Shown here: piece after piece, positions 5,987 through 9,035 of the stretch
Numbering within the stretch: the first letter of the stretch is position 1
Layout of the letters: each line of letters begins with the position of its first letter
Assembly (NCBI GenBank): GCA_900556525.1
Contig: USOZ01000054.1
Span: forward strand, 1-9,035
Direction of reading: 5' to 3'
Length of the DNA: 9,035 nucleotides
From: an uncultured Oscillospiraceae bacterium
GTDB taxonomy: Bacteria > Bacillota > Clostridia > Oscillospirales > Ruminococcaceae
Notes under the pieces: generated by a model
Databases searched by the model: none
Told to the model about the DNA's origin: nothing
The model's input: only the letters and a program-made list of their open reading frames with translations
Program-made: the position numbers and the translations under genes

Positions 5987-7980
5987 CAGCTTAAATCAAG
6001 GTCGTCGAGGTACTTGCTTCCGAATTCCTGAATATAATCCTTGCGCCCCTGCAAATTATCTCCGAGCAGCAGGTCGAACATCGCCTGCGTCTGCTCCGCG
6101 TCCGTCGGGAGAACCTTTATAAGGCGGCGAGTTTCGGGATTCATTGTCGTGAGCGACATCATTTCAGGCTCGTTTTCACCAAGACCTTTCGAGCGTTGTA
6201 TCGTGTATTTCTGACCCTCAAGCTCGGCGAGAATTTTCACCTTTTCCGCCTCGGTATAAGCGAAATATGTCTTTTCCTTTGCGTTTATTTCATAGAGCGG
6301 AGATTCCGCGATATAGACATATCCCTTTTCGATAAGCGTAGGCGTAAGGCGGTAGAGCATGGTCAGGATAAGAGTGCGTATCTGGAATCCGTCAACGTCC
6401 GCATCGGTGCAGATAACGACCTTGTTCCAGCGTAACGCATCCAGATTGAACCCCGCAATGTCCTTGTTCTGCTTCGCTTTAACTTCAACTCCGCAGCCGA
6501 GAACCTTTATGAGGTCGGTGATGATCTCGCTTTTGAATATCTTATCATAGCCTGCTTTAAGGCAGTTGAGTATCTTTCCGCGGACGGGCATTACCGCCTG
6601 ATATTCCGAGTCGCGCGCCAGTTTTACCGAACCTAACGCCGAGTCGCCCTCCACGATATATATTTCGCGCTTTGAAGTATCCTTGCTGCGGCAGTCCACA
6701 AATTTCTCAACACGGTTGCTTAGGTCGAGCGTTCCTGTCAGCTTTTTCTTTACATTCTGACGGATACGGTCGGCATTTTCACGAGCGCGCTTATTTATCA
6801 TTATCTGCTCGCAGATCTTCAGCGCTTCGTCGGGATTTTCGATAAAATAGACCTCTATCGAGTGCTTGAGCCATTCGGTCATGGCTTCGTAAATGAACTT
6901 GTTGGTTATCGCCTTTTTAGTCTGATTTTCGTAGCTTGTCTGCGTAGAAAAGTTCGATGAAACAAATACAAGGCACTCCTCAATATCCGCGAAAGTTATT
7001 TTTCCGTCGTCCTTATTGTATTTGTTGTTGGCTTTAAGATAGCTGTCGATCTGCGAAACGAAAGCCTGACGCATAGCCTTGTCGGGGCTTCCGCCGTGTT
7101 CGAGCCAGCTTGAATTGTGGTAATGCTCGATAAGTTTTACCTTGTTTGAAAAAGCTACTGCGGCGTGCAGCTTGACCTTATATTCGGGCTTATCCTCGCG
7201 GTCACGACCCTGCCGCTGAGCGCTCCAGTCCTGCGGAGTTCCGATAGCGCTGTCCCCGACAATTTCCTTTAAATAGTCGGTTATTCCGTGTTCATAGCGG
7301 AAGTGCTTTTCGGAGAACGAGCCGTCCTCCTGCTCGACGCGGTAGATAAACAGCAGCCCGTCGTTGACGATAGCCTGCCTGCGGAGAATGTCGTCAAAAT
7401 ATTCATCGCCGATATTTATATCGGTGAATACGTCAAGGTCGGGCTTCCAGCGTATGACCGTGCCGGTTTTTCCCGTGGATTTGGTGCGGATAAAGCCCTT
7501 TTCTTCCTTTTGCTGAGTGACGTTAAAGCCTTTTTCAAAGCGCAGCGAATAGTGCCACGTTCCGTTATCCGCCTCAACGTCCATATATTCGGACGAAAAC
7601 TGCGTAGCGCAAAGTCCCAGACCGTTCAGACCGAGCGCAAACGAATAGTTGTCGCCGCTGTTGTTGTCGTACTTTCCGCCTGCGTAAAGCGTGCAGAACG
7701 CAAGCTCCCAGTTATATTTATCCTCGTTTTTGTTGAAGTCGATCGGTATACCGCGCGCCTCGTCCGCGACTTCGATCGAGTTATCGAGATAGCGGGTTAT
7801 TTTTATAACGTTTCCGTAGCCCTCGCGTGCCTCGTCGATCGAGTTGGACAAAATCTCAAAAACCGAGTGGCGGCAGCCCTCAACGCCGTCCGAGCCAAAA
7901 ATTACCGCCGGACGCTTTCGCACCTGGTCGGGGCCTTTCAGCGAAACAAGACTGTTATCGTCGTATGCTTTCTTGCTCAT
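5986..7980 (-). CDS. Type IIA DNA topoisomerase subunit B (ParE/GyrB-like)
   Basis: This is the ATPase and TOPRIM subunit that drives strand passage with the A subunit encoded 16 bases downstream. At 664 residues it is the short GyrB/ParE form without the E. coli-type insertion. In order: a GHKL ATPase with E42, N46 and D49 in FEILSNSIDEAREG; D73 in DEARGIP; the G-loop GLNGLG; TGTVIRWKPD; then a transducer domain; TOPRIM with EGDSA, PVRGKILN and the metal-binding TDADVDG; and the C-terminal SKGLGE and TTMNPETR motifs. The start chosen is the ATG at 7978-7980, because AAGGA lies 8 bases before it, MSKKAYDDNSLVSLKG begins like the family, and a promoter lies just upstream. The frame is open back to 8226, but that extension would cross both promoters. 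Two usually conserved glycines of the ATPase domain are Ala (A25, A75). Confidence 0.92.
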   Translation of the reverse strand: MSKKAYDDNSLVSLKGPDQVRKRPAVIFGSDGVEGCRHSVFEILSNSIDEAREGYGNVIKITRYLDNSIEVADEARGIPIDFNKNEDKYNWELAFCTLYAGGKYDNNSGDNYSFALGLNGLGLCATQFSSEYMDVEADNGTWHYSLRFEKGFNVTQQKEEKGFIRTKSTGKTGTVIRWKPDLDVFTDINIGDEYFDDILRRQAIVNDGLLFIYRVEQEDGSFSEKHFRYEHGITDYLKEIVGDSAIGTPQDWSAQRQGRDREDKPEYKVKLHAAVAFSNKVKLIEHYHNSSWLEHGGSPDKAMRQAFVSQIDSYLKANNKYNKDDGKITFADIEECLVFVSSNFSTQTSYENQTKKAITNKFIYEAMTEWLKHSIEVYFIENPDEALKICEQIMINKRARENADRIRQNVKKKLTGTLDLSNRVEKFVDCRSKDTSKREIYIVEGDSALGSVKLARDSEYQAVMPVRGKILNCLKAGYDKIFKSEIITDLIKVLGCGVEVKAKQNKDIAGFNLDALRWNKVVICTDADVDGFQIRTLILTMLYRLTPTLIEKGYVYIAESPLYEINAKEKTYFAYTEAEKVKILAELEGQKYTIQRSKGLGENEPEMMSLTTMNPETRRLIKVLPTDAEQTQAMFDLLLGDNLQGRKDYIQEFGSKYLDDLDLS

Positions 7981-7988
7981 TTTACCAT

Positions 7989-7993
7989 TCCTT
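7989..7993 (-). promoter_or_regulatory. Ribosome binding site fixing the B-subunit start
   Basis: AAGGA (7993-7989 on the minus strand) is followed after 8 bases by the ATG at 7978-7980. No comparable site precedes the upstream in-frame ATG at 8224-8226, which lies inside the divergent deaminase gene. This supports the shorter 664-residue product. Confidence 0.6.
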
Positions 7994-8019
7994 GTTACTT
8001 TTTTTGAACATATAGGTCT

Positions 8020-8048
8020 ATTATACCATAATAAAAAGATTTTTACAA
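8020..8048 (-). promoter_or_regulatory. Promoter of the topoisomerase operon
   Basis: On the minus strand TTGTAA (8048-8043) and TATAAT (8025-8020) are 17 bases apart, and the -10 carries an upstream TGG, giving the extended form TGGTATAAT. The predicted start near 8013 leaves a leader of about 33 bases before the B-subunit ATG. It faces away from the deaminase promoter. Confidence 0.75.
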
Positions 8049-8050
8049 GT

Positions 8051-8062
8051 TTTTTGCAAAAA
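8051..8062. repeat. Perfect 12-base palindrome between the divergent promoters
   Basis: TTTTTGCAAAAA reads the same on both strands. It sits 2 bases upstream of the topoisomerase -35 box and 14 bases upstream of the deaminase -35 box. It could be an operator or a bent A-tract/UP-like element serving both promoters. The AT richness of the region makes chance a real alternative. Confidence 0.3.
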
Positions 8063-8076
8063 TATAACAATGTTTC

Positions 8077-8105
8077 TTTACAAGCCGACCGGTATATGTT
8101 AAAAT
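8077..8105 (+). promoter_or_regulatory. Promoter of the deaminase gene
   Basis: TTTACA (8077-8082) and TAAAAT (8100-8105) are 17 bases apart, with a TG one base before the -10 (TGTTAAAAT), giving an extended -10. The predicted start near 8112 leaves a leader of about 57 bases containing a small GGGC/GCCC stem (8113-8127) and a good ribosome site, AAAAGGAG, 9 bases before the ATG. Confidence 0.68.
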
Positions 8106-8168
8106 AAATTATGGGCAAAGCAAGCCCGAATACCACAAATACACAAAATTCAAAAGGAGCGCAAAAAT

Positions 8169-8789
8169 ATGTGGAACGACATTTCCGCGGCATGGAAAGC
8201 GGCATTTGAAGCAGGCTGGGAGTCATTCAAGAGCAGCTCGATACCGATAGGCGCGGCGATCTGCGACGAAAACGGCGGTATAATCTGCGTCGGACGCAAC
8301 AGGGTCAGGGAAATCAGACACGGCAACGACCGTATCGCGCACGCGGAAACGGACTGCCTTTCTCAGCTCGACACCTCGGCGTTTCCGAACGTGAAAAGCT
8401 ACACCCTGTACGCGTGCATGGAACCTTGCCCCATGTGCATGGGAACGTTCGTCATGAGCAATTTCCGTCATCTGCGCGTAGCCGCTCGGGATTCACACTG
8501 CGGCGCAGTTCACTACCGCGAAAGCGACCCGTACATAAAATCCAAAGAAATTGAGGTCATTTTCGACGACTGCGAGCTTCAATTTGTCCAGCTTACAATG
8601 CAATCTTATTTTGAGCTGAAGCACGGCGGCGGCTCGGAAAACGCAGTTATCGCCTGCTTCGCCGAAACCTGCCCCGAAGCCGTCATGCTTGCCCGAAAGC
8701 TGTACAAAAGCGGCGCTCTTGACAAATTCGCACAAAGCGGCGATTCTTTCGGCGAGGTTTTCGACTTTCTTCTGACAAGCAAGGAATAG
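8169..8789 (+). CDS. Zinc-dependent nucleoside/cytidine deaminase family protein
   Basis: This is a member of the cytidine deaminase fold, whose zinc-activated water removes an amino group from a nucleobase, nucleoside or RNA base. The signature is clear: HAE with zinc ligand H58 and proton-shuttle E60, then EPCPMCMG with ligands C87 and C90. Substrate-pocket N44 in GRNRV and the SIPIGAAICDENGGIICVG strands are also present. After the core, SNFRHLRVAARDSHCGAVHY resembles a group usually annotated only as nucleoside deaminase, similar to TadA but distinct from it. The 206 residues exceed TadA (about 150-170); the C-terminal segment from about 150 to 206 is helical-looking and unrecognised. Start ATG follows AAAAGGAG. 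It is divergently transcribed from the topoisomerase genes and stands alone. Substrate unknown. Confidence 0.85.
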   Translation: MWNDISAAWKAAFEAGWESFKSSSIPIGAAICDENGGIICVGRNRVREIRHGNDRIAHAETDCLSQLDTSAFPNVKSYTLYACMEPCPMCMGTFVMSNFRHLRVAARDSHCGAVHYRESDPYIKSKEIEVIFDDCELQFVQLTMQSYFELKHGGGSENAVIACFAETCPEAVMLARKLYKSGALDKFAQSGDSFGEVFDFLLTSKE

Positions 8790-8808
8790 CGCACACGTCC
8801 CACTACCC

Positions 8809-8860
8809 GGCGGCTTTTGTTATCCCCGCAACCTATCTCACCCGTCAAAACGCCGCCTTT
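8809..8860 (+). terminator. Possible terminator hairpin after the deaminase gene
   Basis: GGCGGCTTTTG (8809-8819) pairs with CAAAACGCCGCC (8846-8857) in eleven pairs with a single bulged C, enclosing a 26-base loop. It is followed by TTT only. The stem is strong and starts 20 bases after the deaminase stop, but the long loop and short T-run make it an unusual terminator. Confidence 0.35.
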
Positions 8861-8873
8861 ACGCACTTGCTGC

Positions 8874-8917
8874 TTCCCTCATAAGCGGCTCGCTGCGCTC
8901 GCTGAAAGGCGAGGGAA
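8874..8917. repeat. Inverted repeat with tandem 8-base repeat in its loop
   Basis: TTCCCTC (8874-8880) and GAGGGAA (8911-8917) are perfect complements. The loop contains GCTCGCTG twice (8888-8895 and 8897-8904). There is no reading frame of note here. It is part of the structured non-coding tail of the window. Confidence 0.4.
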
Positions 8918-8934
8918 TCGGAGCGACCTGCGTG

Positions 8935-9019
8935 TGCATTCTGGGGAAGCGCTGAATAAATCGCGGTACGCATCTTGCTTGCGTATTTTCCGCCGGCGGA
9001 AGCCGCCCCCAGAATTGCA
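8935..9019. repeat. Long inverted repeat of the non-coding right end
   Basis: TGCATTCTGGGG (8935-8946) is complementary to CCCCAGAATTGCA (9007-9019) with one bulged T, twelve pairs in all. The 60-base interior holds a TACGCA/TGCGTA hairpin (8967-8985), followed by TTTT, and a perfect palindrome TTCCGCCGGCGGAA (8988-9001). The whole stretch 8790-9035 shows no supported gene. A miniature mobile element, a repeated intergenic palindrome or the end of a structured RNA are all possible; the feature may continue past the window. Confidence 0.4.
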
Positions 9020-9035
9020 TGAAAAATCTGTCTGC

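Noticed and set aside
7288..8007. Plus-strand open frame of 239 codons opposite the B-subunit gene
   Set aside because: It is a shadow of the conserved GHKL domain on the minus strand and runs through the topoisomerase promoter-proximal region; no ribosome site or family match.
7981..8226. N-terminal extension of the B subunit by 82 codons
   Set aside because: It would overlap the deaminase start and both divergent promoters, its hydrophobic residues do not look like the family, and a ribosome site plus conserved start fit the ATG at 7978-7980.
8606..8866. Minus-strand open frame of 86 codons across the deaminase 3' end
   Set aside because: It overlaps the coding end of the deaminase and the following hairpin, with no family resemblance.
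1..9035. CRISPR array, tRNA/rRNA genes, transposase or prophage genes
   Set aside because: No regularly spaced repeats, no tRNA-like cloverleaf, and no transposase or phage protein could be recognised on either strand.

Overview
The window looks like a core-genome segment of a Gram-positive anaerobe of class Clostridia, probably an Oscillospiraceae/Ruminococcaceae-type organism. This rests on the clostridial style of the type IIA topoisomerase pair (ETLETNYMPYAMSVIVSRALPEIDG in the A subunit, KRPAVIFGSDG in the B subunit), the full-length formate-tetrahydrofolate ligase, and strong Firmicutes-style Shine-Dalgarno and sigma-A promoter sequences. The genus assignment is inference; no search was possible.

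Layout. Nearly everything reads on the minus strand. From the right, a divergent intergenic region (7981-8168) carries two back-to-back sigma-A type promoters. One drives the topoisomerase pair leftward: the B subunit at 5986-7980, then the A subunit at 3744-5969, whose Shine-Dalgarno overlaps the stop of the first gene. The other drives a zinc-dependent nucleoside/cytidine deaminase family gene rightward (8169-8789). Left of the topoisomerases, a clear promoter (3710-3738) starts a compact operon fhs - tsaE - tsaB - rpiB. Its junctions are 1-base overlap, 4-base gap and 4-base overlap, so translational coupling is likely. The operon combines one-carbon folate metabolism (Fhs), two proteins of tRNA t6A37 synthesis (TsaE, TsaB) and pentose-phosphate interconversion (RpiB). 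Beyond rpiB lies the start of deoC (deoxyribose-phosphate aldolase), which also feeds pentose and central carbon metabolism.

Most interesting regions. (1) The 182-base gap between rpiB and deoC has an extended -10 promoter motif at the rpiB stop codon, several hairpins, and an intrinsic terminator just before the deoC ribosome binding site. The 5' arm of that terminator can instead pair into a longer upstream hairpin, which is the architecture of a transcription attenuator; it matches no leader class I recognise. (2) The deoC reading frame breaks near position 21-26 and stops at codon 83, but family-like sequence appears to resume in another frame, so this is a frameshift or a sequence error. 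(3) The topoisomerase has Met where quinolone-sensitive enzymes usually have Ser, no visible GyrA box, and Gly-to-Ala changes in two motifs of the B-subunit ATPase domain. (4) The last 246 bases (8790-9035) are non-coding and rich in inverted repeats that run up to the window edge.

The genes themselves are ordinary housekeeping functions. I did not find a defence system, CRISPR array, insertion sequence or RNA gene of a recognised class. The best candidate for something undescribed is the deoC leader.
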